The notes under the pieces were generated by a model. The model was not told where the DNA came from and made no database searches. It worked only from the letters and a program-made list of their open reading frames with translations. The translations under genes were made by a program, and so were the position numbers. Positions 56,564 to 64,000 of a stretch of DNA of 64,000 nucleotides are shown here, one piece after another. This DNA comes from Saccharina japonica (taxonomy: Eukaryota; Sar; Phaeophyceae; Laminariales; Laminariaceae): the NCBI GenBank assembly GCA_008828725.1, contig MEHQ01002397.1:124001-188000 (forward strand). The letters are read 5' to 3'. Each line of letters starts with the position of its first letter. The stretch's first letter is position 1.

Positions 56564-56851
56564 ATGGTCGACAGCCACCGCGGCCTTAAGGTGTTGCAGC
56601 CCACAGCTAAGCACTTGGACCCGAACATAGATGAGGCTATGATGTTTCGCAGGCGGTTCCGCCTACCGTATCCCTTCTTCTTGAAGCTGGTAGACATTGT
56701 GAGGGGGCAAGGGTGGTTCTTAGCTCTGGGATTCGACGTGGCCGGCCGTCGCTGTATCCCCCTCGAGCAAAAATCACACGCTGAGCCCTGGTACCCCAGA
56801 CCACCAGTGTACTGTTCGTCAGTTTCAAATAAACAAATTACCACGATCTAG
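56564..56851 (+). pseudogene. PIF/Harbinger-like transposase, N-terminal fragment
   Basis: A 95-codon ORF from an ATG at 56564. MMFRRRFRLPYPFFLKLVDI followed by a Trp and VAGRRCIPLE matches the FRRRFR..Y..F..LV...(G)WF pattern that precedes the catalytic domain of Harbinger-type DDE nucleases. The match stops at about residue 70. The last ~25 residues look unrelated and no catalytic domain follows, so the copy is truncated (or the next exon is missing). It continues directly from the long repeat, which is therefore probably part of a Harbinger element. Confidence 0.65.
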
Positions 56852-57015
56852 GCCTACACCGGTCAAAGATGTCGGGCGACAGGTCAATGTCAAGCTGTCT
56901 GTCTGACAAGGCTGACTTTCAAGGCAAATACAGCTGTCTAGACATATTTCCCTAACCTGCCTGGCAGGAAAATCCTTACATAATATGTGTAGAAACCCCT
57001 GTTTGTTTTTTGTTT
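56852..57015. other. No recognised feature
   Basis: Short interval with CTGTCT and TGACAAGG words. No gene or repeat can be supported. Confidence 0.4.
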
Positions 57016-57330
57016 CAAGGCTTTGCATGGATTATTGACGGGACGGTACTGGCGGTAACGACGGGACGGAACGGTAAAACAGTCGTCAAATTGGCACCGT
57101 GGTCCCGTCCCGTCCCGCCGTCGATTTCACTTACCGTTGACTCGTACCGTCCCGTCCCGGCGATTTTTGTTTTCTCGTTGTAAATTACGTCCCGTCCCGT
57201 CGAGAAAATCTGCCGTTACCGTTCCGTCCAGCCGAGAACCTCGCTGTTACCGTGCCGTCCCGCCGTCAAAACCTGCTCTTACCGTCCCGTCCCGCCAATG
57301 CCGCTTCTCCTTCCCGTCGAAACACCATGA
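57016..57330 (+). mobile_element. Truncated hAT-like element of the CCGTCCCGT family
   Basis: It starts CAAGGCTTTGCATGG, close to the end of the 578-1698 element, then GACGGGACGG and dense CCGTCCCGTCCCG repeats. No right end is found, so only the left part survives. Confidence 0.6.
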
Positions 57331-57351
57331 AAAGTAACTCGTACTTCTTCT

Positions 57352-57400
57352 GTCCGTCAAATATGCCATGAGACGGCAGTTTAGGCGTGTAACGGACGGT
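57352..57400 (+). repeat. End of a GAGACGG-family element
   Basis: AAATATGCCATGAGACGGCA followed by a CGTGTAACGGACGG block resembles the left end at 403-445 and the inverted right end at 1979-1999. The opposite end is not seen. Confidence 0.5.
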
Positions 57401-57437
57401 CGTCTGGAGGTCTGGAGATACTGCGTGTCATACGTTT

Positions 57438-57535
57438 GTGACCCCGGATCTGAGTTACGACTAGAGAGGGACAAAGACGGAAGTGCGAAGATAATGAATG
57501 GGATGGACAAAAAAAAACAAAAAAGTTGGCCAGAA
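57438..57535 (+). repeat. SINE copy 3, 3' fragment
   Basis: It has GTGACCCCGGATCTGAGTTA, then GACTAGAGAGGGA, AATGGGATGGAC and an A-run. Only the 3' third of the SINE is present. Confidence 0.7.
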
Positions 57536-57767
57536 AGTGCGAGTACGAATTACAAACTACAACTTAAAGTATAAACGAATTAATGATACGCCCGCACGAA
57601 TGAATGTAATATCATACGCGTGTACCAGGTGCGCATATAAGTGCATACCAGGTACTACAGCCGGTACGTATAAACCAACCCTTGTAAGTATGATATGTAC
57701 GATGGTATATCATACGTAAGTCCTACGAGCTGGTTCCAAAGACAGCCAGAACTTTACGCCTTCGCAA

Positions 57768-58050
57768 ATTTGCGCTTTGGTTTTTGAGAGTTGGAAAACG
57801 AAACTTGGCAGGGATGTGCGTCACAAAACGAAGACAAAACTCAAGGCTGGCCATATATATGTACATATTTTCGTTCTTTAGGTACACTGTTGCATATTTC
57901 ATGGTTTGTTTGGCAACTTTGACCGTTCCTCATGCACATGTTTTTTGTTTTTGTTTTAAAAGGCCAGTCGCTACTGTAGTTGTTTGATAATTTTGTTGCG
58001 CACAACCGTGTCAATTTTTCGTGTTACAACTCTCAAAAACCAAAGCGCAA
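57768..58050. mobile_element. ~280-bp MITE with 21-bp perfect inverted ends
   Basis: GCGCTTTGGTTTTTGAGAGT plus one base at 57772-57792 is repeated inverted at 58028-58048. Similarity continues inward (G-AA-ACGAAA). The interior is AT-rich and non-coding. A flanking duplication is not clear and superfamily is unknown. Confidence 0.65.
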
Positions 58051-58054
58051 AAAC

Positions 58055-58500
58055 GATTCCCGTGGCGAGTACATATTTCCCTAAGGTGCCAAAATTGCTC
58101 CATACATTGTTCTAGTACTTTGGGAGGCGTTTCTTATAACACCCCTCACGGCTTGCAAATGAAAAAAGTATCACGAACGTCTTCCTCTTGTTGATGCGAT
58201 CATGTCAGCATGTCTAGTGTCGAATATGTCGACGTGCTGACCGCTATATGGCCTGATTTCAAATTATCTTGATTTAACTATAGGAATATCATCCCTGTGT
58301 GAAATAGCGCCTCCCCAAGTAGTACGACACTCTCCATACCTCGCGAACTACAACTCGCACTACAAAACTCGCTTCACCGATGTGTTCCTCTTGTTCATGC
58401 GGTCGTGTCGATATATTTAGTGTTGCCAAAAACAGTGTATTCCGTTTGTTATTTCCCGAAGGAGGAATTTTACGCCTTTTCGTGGAACCAGCTCGTATAC
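58055..58500. other. Unassigned; local repeat of a GATG-rich phrase
   Basis: CTTCCTCTTGTTGATGCGAT..TGTC near 58180-58205 is echoed as TTCCTCTTGTTCATGCGGT..TGTC near 58383-58408, a diverged direct duplication of about 60 bases. No gene is recognised. Confidence 0.4.
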
Positions 58501-58501
58501 C

Positions 58502-58837
58502 ATTTTTTTTTCCATCCCATTTATTATCTTTGCACTTCTGTATTTCTCCCTCCCTACGTAGTTGTAACTCATATCCGGGGTCACAAAGTAGGCTCCTTGC
58601 CCTCCTCCTCCTCCACTACGGTTCTTGCCTTGATTTTTATCGCGCAGAGGGTTCAGCCTTCCCAACGCTCGTCGATCTTCATCGATTTTTGCCAACTCAC
58701 GCTCTCGCGCTTTCAGCTAGTAAATATATGTTTTGCGAGAAAAAGTCCCTACGAGCATGCACTCGGGGGGGCTCGAACTCACGCCCTTGACGCTAAGAAG
58801 CTTCGTGGTTACCTGCTAGCCCACCGGGGCGACCGGC
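58502..58837 (-). repeat. SINE copy 4, full length, tRNA-like head
   Basis: On the minus strand it starts GCCGGTCGCCCCGG at 58837. It has an A-box-like TGGGCTAGCAGG, a B box GAGTTCGAGCCCC (58780-58768), then the family body (CAAGGCAAGAACCGTAGTGG, GACCCCGGATATGAGTTACA) and ends AAATGGGATGG with an A-run (58502-58511). The head differs from copy 5's while the 3' half is conserved. That points to one tail family with more than one head version. Confidence 0.82.
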
Positions 58838-58951
58838 ATTTACTATTATTATAATATGAATACCACGTATTGATTGTTTAAGAAACGGGTGCGTATGGCA
58901 TGATACGGATCACACCATCACCGCCGTACTCGGCACCGCATACGAAATCAT

Positions 58952-60017
58952 TAGGACTGCTGTGAGTCGGTTTCTTTTCAAGACTAATAACTAGTCGCTC
59001 GTCGGGGAAGGCGACTATTAATAGCTGACTTTAGACGGTAATCCGGCGGGCGAAGCCAGCCGACTTGCCGACAAAAGCCAGGCGAGCGAAGGGACCCCAC
59101 CCCGGCCGAGGGGGCCGCGCTGAAGGCGCCCCCGGAGGGCCCGCCGGAGGCGCCTCCGGAGGATCCCGCTGACGGCGCCGCCGGAGGTCAACAATACGCT
59201 ATTTGGCTTCATTTTACGAACGAAAAGCGCAACACAATATGACCTATTTAATAGATTCACATAAGTTTCGAACGAAAAACTCAACAAAAAAAACTTCAGT
59301 TTACACAAGAAATCCACAAAAACGAGAAGTACAACGCATGTACCAAGGTAGATCTACCCCGGACTAGAGGAGCGTGACAGCAATTAATTGAGTCGCAATA
59401 CAACCTGGCGGTGATACGAGCGAAAAAGCGAACTCATCACCAAGATAGCGGTGCAAACATTATCCCCGGAAGAAAAGGTCTTGGATCCCTCCGTGATGTT
59501 ATTCGTTTATTGACGTATCTCCCAACCTTGCGCGAAACGCGCGCGTCTATGACGACGGCAAGTCCTAAAAACGTCCACAGCGGGTTGTTGGATCTGAGCG
59601 GCTTGCTGTGCCTCTGCTCTTGCTTCACGCGGTAGAGCACCGTTTCGGGGTCGTGTGCACTCCTCAAGGTGGTCCGCGGGCCGATAATGGCCACAACTTC
59701 GCCGACGGGATCTCGGCCCTCGGCCTTGGCATTGGGTGCGCCAGGGCTGGCGCCGTCGGCACCGTCGAGAGAGATGGGCTGTTCCGCCATGTGTGCGTGT
59801 GTGTGTGGATCTCCCACCGTTCGCTGCAGTGTCACAGGGCATGTGAGGGTATTCGCAACCCGCAGCAATTCACGTTAAAAGCTGTACCCCGTATCAAAAA
59901 AGCCTTCCTACAGTTAAAACCCAATAAGTCGGAAAGTCGGCACCTCCGTTTGACGACTTCCTATTAGTCCGACTAATAACTAGTCGGCGACTTAAGTCGT
60001 GCCGACTCACAGCCCTA
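58952..60017. mobile_element. hAT-like transposon with GACTAGTTATTAGTC palindromes
   Basis: The ends TAGGACTGCTGTGAGTCGG (left) and TAGGGCTGTGAGTCGG (right, inverted) are flanked by a perfect 8-bp duplication GAAATCAT (58944-58951 and 60018-60025). Shoulders carry GACTAATAACTAGTCG-type palindromes. TAGGGCTGTG ends and an 8-bp duplication are typical of hAT elements. No transposase is found. The interior has a GC-rich GCCGGAGG block at 59060-59190 and a minus-strand ORF at 59437-59790. Confidence 0.87.
59437..59790 (-). CDS. 117-residue ORF carried by a hAT-like element, unrecognised
   Basis: True ATG (59790-59788) and stop TGA. It begins MAEQPISLDGADGASPGAP, has a mixed middle (VGEVVAIIGPRTTLRSAHDP) and a basic end with VVIDARVSRKVGRYVNKR. 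GC-rich third positions and few rare-looking codons suggest coding origin. The frame extends upstream to another possible start at 59868. It does not look like a hAT transposase, so it may be captured host sequence or a decayed accessory protein. No family is recognised. Confidence 0.4.
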   Translation of the reverse strand: MAEQPISLDGADGASPGAPNAKAEGRDPVGEVVAIIGPRTTLRSAHDPETVLYRVKQEQRHSKPLRSNNPLWTFLGLAVVIDARVSRKVGRYVNKRITSRRDPRPFLPGIMFAPLSW

Positions 60018-60025
60018 GAAATCAT

Positions 60026-60194
60026 GGATATGTACCTAACGGGCGTGGCCGACCAACCGGCTCGACCACCACCACCACCACAACCACCACTCACAACCGC
60101 CACCACCTGCACCACGGCACAGCATGCAGCACAGCTATAGAAGAACAACTAACGACCAGTACCACAAACGAGGCACAGCCAGGAAGCAAAGGAG
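60026..60194. other. CCA-triplet stretch, no gene
   Basis: CCACCACCACCACCACAACC-type sequence at 60065-60105 followed by unremarkable sequence. It is not the hairpin repeat seen at 34.4 and 37.2 kb because the loop and right flank are absent. Confidence 0.5.
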
Positions 60195-60880
60195 TGCGTT
60201 TCTTCCTGATCTCCTCTTTCACTTTTTTTGTTTTAATTTTTTGATTGCCCTTTTCGTGTGTATCGCACGTCTCTTTTTGTGTTTTAGGCTGGAGCATGTG
60301 ATATCTGGACCACGCGCAGGACCCAGGGGGATGAGTACGTAGCACGAACAGCGGGGGTTTGGATTTAGGCGGTTATGTTGTAATTTTGTTTTTGAGGTTT
60401 AGACTTCATGATTCATCTTGTTTTTTTTTAAAAGCTTTTTGGTTTCTTTCTGATCTGCTCTTTTACTCTGTTCGTTTCAGGTTATCGATATACTCTTTTC
60501 GTGTGTATCGCACATCACATTTTGTTGGTTCTAGGGTGCAGTCTGAGACCTCTTTTCCACGCACAGGACCCAGTGGAATGAGTCGCAGCATGGTTAGCGG
60601 AGGGCTGGAGTTTGGCTGATATTTTGATATTTTATTTGACTTCGTTCTTTTGGTCTCGACTTTCCTTTGTTTTGTCTCTTTGGGTTTTGGCCTTTTTTAT
60701 GGCGTTTTTAATCTGCTCTGCTCTTTAACTCTTTTTCTTTTAGGGTATTGATGTGCTTGTTTCGTTTGTGTCCCACGTCACATTGTGTTTTCTAGGCTGA
60801 AGTTTGTGACCTGTCGACCACCCAGGGGACCCAGTGGGATGAGTAGGCAGCACGGACAGCGGGGGCGGGATTTTGCCGGC
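60195..60880 (+). repeat. Three-unit degenerate tandem repeat (~240-260 bp)
   Basis: Units begin near 60208, 60448 and 60711. Each has a T-rich stretch, TTCGTGTGTATCGCAC (or TTCGTTTGTGTCCCAC), a TTTTAG or TTCTAG followed by GYTGRAG, then CGCAGGACCCAGKGGRATGA, and finally an AGCACGRACAGCGGGGG-like block. Identity is about 70-75%. Every unit holds a pyrimidine tract plus AG resembling a splice acceptor at the same place. Non-coding or duplicated exons cannot be distinguished by eye. Confidence 0.65.
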
Positions 60881-62572
60881 TAGAAAAGCGAGTTTGCAGT
60901 TGTTACAACAATAACAACAAGAACGACAATATCATTTCTCAGCCTGCGACGAGGTAAGACGAGCAGGAATCATCGTTGACACTGCCCTGCCGCAATTTCC
61001 TGTTACAGTGTGTATCTCCTATGCAATCCCCTACAGCCGAAATCCCTCCTTTTGAATGGGGTTCCCGTGACGTGCAACATCGGTCAGTGGAAACTAAGCC
61101 GAGCTTGCAAAACCATGATGAACGCTGGCAGTTCAACGAAGTAATATATTGTCCCTCCAAAAGGCGGTCGACGCGTGTTAAGAGAAGCTGATTTCATTCC
61201 TTAGCAGCAACGACCAGCGCGACTGCACTGGGATAGCGGTGGGATGCACGTACAGTACCGAGAGCGCACATTCTACCGGATGTGTCTTAGGCCTTTTCTC
61301 TGTGCGGAGCAGAGCAGAGCTTAGAGTAGAGCAGGGTATTTCAATGTACAGTGTAAATCTCAGCCCGACTTTCTTTCTTATTCTTGCTCGTTTTCTTAGT
61401 ACTACAAGTATTAGTGTTTGTTACAACAGAACAGCGTCGTAGTAGTATAATATATGACTGGTACGAGTAGGTGCATTCCACTGCTGTGGTTGTACCATGT
61501 ATCTCGTTTATATAACATATTAGCGTGGGGGGGGATAATTAACAATTCAAGCGAAAGCGGGAAAATAATATAGTTGCTCACTTGTAGATACAGTAGATAT
61601 CAACACAAGAACAACAGTTGCATGACACTTGCATGTTGACGCCATACAATGTAGGTGGAATTAATTTTTGATCATCATCACGTGTGCCCTGTCCTATGGT
61701 TAGGCACAAAAATGGGTGCAATGTGGTAGAGCCTGTAATGTCGCAAGAAGCACATTGTCGGCCGCGGTACCGATACTGACCATAATTACCGGCCTGGGGA
61801 ATACTGTACGACGTAGTACACCATTTCCTCTCATTGTGCGCCTTTACTTCCACTTCCGCTTGCAAGTAAAAAAAAAGGTACTGATCCCCAATTGTTGTTC
61901 ATCGTTTGCTTTCGTATATACGCACCCAAAGTAACACCCGCTACCTAAACCAGAACGCGCAAACTGTGAGTCTTCCGTCGTTCGTGTATCGGTATATACC
62001 TGCAATCAACAACACTACGAACGAAACAAGCACGGATAGTTTACCAAATGTGCACAATCAACACCCCTACGTGGCTGCGAGCATTCTCCCCAGCCATTTG
62101 TAAGAGGAATAACGAGTATAACCAGTTTGAATATACCCGACACCCCAACAGCATAGATATCATCGGCGGATGTACCTGCATGTCCGCGTGAGAAACCTAA
62201 AAGTGGGATAACCCCAAACGTCGATAGCCGAGTCCGTGGGCGTAATTGGTTACCTTTTACCAGCAGATGTACATCAACAACACCCCACCAGTTAATTGCA
62301 TTTCTATCTTGGGCGGATGTTTGTATGTCCGCATACAAAATAACGACAACCATGTAGTACAGCAACAAAACTGCACACCCCAAGCCGTGAGCGTATATGT
62401 TAGCCAAAACAGGACGGAAAACGCAGTCGCTGTGAATAAACTCGGTGCGCCCACTGCACTTCGATGATGGGCAATTTTTGGAGCCTTGGGTTCCCCCCGC
62501 TAAACGCTTTTCGCAGGAAGGAGAGCATGATCTACGACAGATGAGCCAATCTGGACTAAATAAAGGACAAAA
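60881..62572. other. No recognised gene; weak ORFs
   Basis: Short plus-strand ORFs occur at 60976-61191, 61906-62103 and 62246-62467. Some are Asn/Gln-rich (for example NNTTNETSTDSLPNVHNQHP) with no motif. A G-run lies at 61528-61535. No transposon ends were found. Confidence 0.35.
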
Positions 62573-62928
62573 ATCCTTCCAACCCGGGTAGTAGACTAGT
62601 GGTCAGCTTCAACGATTACTGGCATTGGTACCCAAATTTGAATCCCACCGTGGTGAGATTTTTACTTTATTATAAAAAATAAAAAGGAACCAATTTCTGA
62701 GAGCGCCTTCGTGGCGTGGGTAGGCGGAATCCGACGCAAGTCGACGAGGGAAGAAAGTGCTGAAATATGTTCGCGATAGAAATTCAAGGCAAGTACCGTA
62801 GTGGGGAGGGGGGAGAAGAGCCTACTAAGTGACCCCGGATCTGAGTTACGACTACAGAGGGATAGAGAAAAGGAGGGCGTTGATATTAAATGGGATGGGA
62901 CAAAACAAGCAAAACAAAAAACAAAAGT
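62573..62928 (+). repeat. SINE copy 5, full length
   Basis: The tRNA-like head from about 62573 has an A box TAGACTAGTGG (62592-62602) and a B-box-like AATTTGAATCCC (62634-62645). The body contains GTGGCGTGGGTAG, GAATCCGACGCAAGTCGACG, TACCGTAGTGGGGAGG and GTGACCCCGGATCTGAGTTA. The tail is AAATGGGATGG plus an interrupted A-rich run. It is the most complete plus-strand copy and useful as a family reference. Confidence 0.82.
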
Positions 62929-63300
62929 TTCGGCCCCGCCGTCTGCACCACGTCCTGATACGCTGACTGATCCTTTCCGGTATTGGAAGCGGGGGTATTG
63001 ATGGGGCCGGGTGACTCAGATGGTTTCGGCCAAGAACGCGTAGCAGCCGTCGCCGAACCAGGGGCGGAAAGGAAGGGTGTGGCTCCTACCTGAGGAAATT
63101 CTGACTCCCTCCGCTGATCGGAAGGTGTTGCGCAGGTACGACCCGGAGAGTTTACTCTTCGGGTGGCTATCCCCACCGCACCGGGCCCCTTCGGGGGTCA
63201 GGTCGGGTCAACATGCTCAAGTTCCCGAAGGTCGTAGACAGCAAGGGCTGATACTTCCGAGGGTATATGGAGTGAATTGACACACGACACGAAGTGCACG
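62929..63300 (-). other. Coding-like minus-strand stretch next to the SINE
   Basis: The ORF 63176-62886 (96 codons) is Pro/Ser/Thr-rich for its first ~75 residues, then runs into the SINE tail. It could be an exon of the gene that also contributes the ORF at 63539-64000, or chance. No motif is seen. Confidence 0.25.
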
Positions 63301-63389
63301 AGGTGAGACGTGGAAGTGTGGAGGGCGTAAGCTTTATTTTTACCCATCCGCCGGAGGATAAAAAAGAAAAGAAAAAAAAAGGTACGACC

Positions 63390-63690
63390 GCCTCAGCCAC
63401 TCCCTCCTCTGGCGTCGCAAAGGTAATTGCCAGTGCCAAGCAGGCGACGGCAGGTGTAGGTGCCCACCGGGGAGGCAGCTATCCCCCGACCCTCGACGGC
63501 GAAGACGGCCCTGGAATCACCGACCCAGCCACCCCCTTCTATGGCGTCGTAGACGTAATCGCCGGTTCCCGCAAATCGACGACAGGCGTCGATTCCCACT
63601 CGGGAGGCAGCTGACTCCGGACACTCGACGGCGAATACCGCCCTGGAATCGTCGACCGAGCCACTCCCTCCTTTGGCGTCGTGGCAGCAG
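63390..63690. repeat. Coding-like minisatellite, ~140-bp period
   Basis: Two and a half units share the order CTCGACGGCGAA, CCCTGGAATC, CCACYCCC, GGCGTCGYA and a GGGAGGCAGCT block. Both strands have open frames through it, so coding sense is uncertain. GC-rich and divergent by about 20%. Confidence 0.6.
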
Positions 63691-64000
63691 CCTTTCCGCT
63701 CCTGCTCTCGGCTACGTGAGCGTTTAGGGCGCATACAGCGCCGCTCGGGGGAGGTCTGGTAGTCATGGAGGTAGAACCTGGTGTCGTCCCCGTCTGTGTA
63801 GCTGTGTTCGGTGAAAGAGCCTTCTCGACTTCTTTAGTGGAGGCATCAGGTACCGCTTCAAGTTCGACGTCTGTGTTTACCGCCTCCCTGATCTTTGTGT
63901 ACATTTCGGCTGTTTCTACCTCATATTTGTTGTCGGTACCGAGTGACAGTCGCGCCTTAAGGCGTTTTACTCTGCGATCGTGCGCCTTGAACATCTGGGC
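63539..64000 (-). CDS. Partial ORF at the window edge, unrecognised
   Basis: The frame is open through the right edge, so the true start may lie beyond the window. The first visible ATG is 63994. The N-terminal ~50 residues are helix-like and charged (RRVKRLKARLSLGTDNKYEV, then KIREAVNTDVELEAV), followed by a Thr/Ser/Pro-rich linker and the minisatellite region. This could be a structural or gag-like protein or a host protein with a disordered tail. No catalytic motif is visible. Confidence 0.4.
   Translation of the reverse strand, partial: AQMFKAHDRRVKRLKARLSLGTDNKYEVETAEMYTKIREAVNTDVELEAVPDASTKEVEKALSPNTATQTGTTPGSTSMTTRPPPSGAVCALNAHVAESRSGKAAATTPKEGVARSTIPGRYSPSSVRSQLPPEWESTPVVDLREPAITSTTP

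Larger units (their letters stand above)
53071..56570 (+). repeat. Long repeat, copy 2, with a six-monomer satellite
   Basis: Collinear with 40662-44680. It differs in carrying the MITE at 53318-53490, in having two fewer satellite monomers, and in decay of the Cys-rich ORF (from 55667). After the shared GTCGACAGCCACCG block it continues into the Harbinger-like transposase fragment, which copy 1 loses at its palindrome and gap. The minus ORF at 53730-54377 (215 codons) is not kept in copy 1 and is probably chance. Confidence 0.75.

Overview
This window looks like a repeat-rich nuclear segment of a eukaryote, probably an alga or other protist. The evidence is SINEs with tRNA-like heads, a LINE reverse transcriptase, LTR, hAT, pogo/mariner and Harbinger remains, one splice-donor-like site, no bacterial-style gene packing, and an assembly gap (N run 44709-45041). 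I cannot name the species. No complete, confidently identified host gene is present. Almost everything I can explain is mobile DNA, much of it nested.

Layout. 0.4-2.0 kb: an inverted-repeat element split by a hAT-like element whose ends are packed with CCGTCCCGT repeats. 2.0-12.5 kb: unresolved DNA with scattered coding-like stretches, one small inverted-repeat element and a pair of direct repeats. 12.56-17.14 kb: a broken LTR retrotransposon fossil with both LTRs, a polypurine tract and a retropepsin motif. 17.3-20.3 kb: a module family built from TACTCCGAGTA motifs. It is split by a hAT-like element with a perfect 8-bp target duplication, which itself holds a ~150-bp MITE. 20.36-22.73 kb: a SINE split by another hAT-like element with a perfect 8-bp duplication. 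22.98-25.37 kb: a 2.4-kb element with 21-bp perfect inverted ends and an interior of TAACATAATGTTA-type palindromes. 25.4-30.0 kb: little beyond microsatellites, a tRNA-like sequence and a hairpin.

30.0-31.0 kb: an inverted-repeat element with ACAAAAAGGGG motifs. 31.2-33.0 kb: the second TACTCCGAGTA locus, in an inverted layout, ending at a small TA-flanked MITE. 33.4-34.1 kb: a long-armed foldback element between TTAA sites. 34.6-37.1 kb: a TA-flanked pogo-like element with a decayed transposase, bracketed by two copies of a CCA-rich hairpin whose loops lie in opposite orientations. 38.1-40.4 kb: a SINE fragment and a few unrecognised ORFs. 40.7-44.7 and 53.1-56.6 kb: two copies of a long repeat carrying a ~254-bp satellite (about eight and six monomers). 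The second copy runs into a Harbinger-like transposase fragment. 47.3-50.8 kb: a 5'-truncated LINE on the minus strand followed by two ~530-bp units that share its 3' end and poly-C tail. 51.2-52.1 kb: an element with 24-bp perfect inverted ends and a TAAT duplication. 57.0-60.9 kb: a hAT fragment, SINE copies, a MITE, a hAT-like element carrying a 117-residue ORF, and a three-unit tandem repeat. 62.6-64 kb: a full-length SINE and a partial ORF at the window edge.

The dominant theme is element-in-element insertion. Several insertions are supported by exact target duplications and by empty paralogous sites within the same window.
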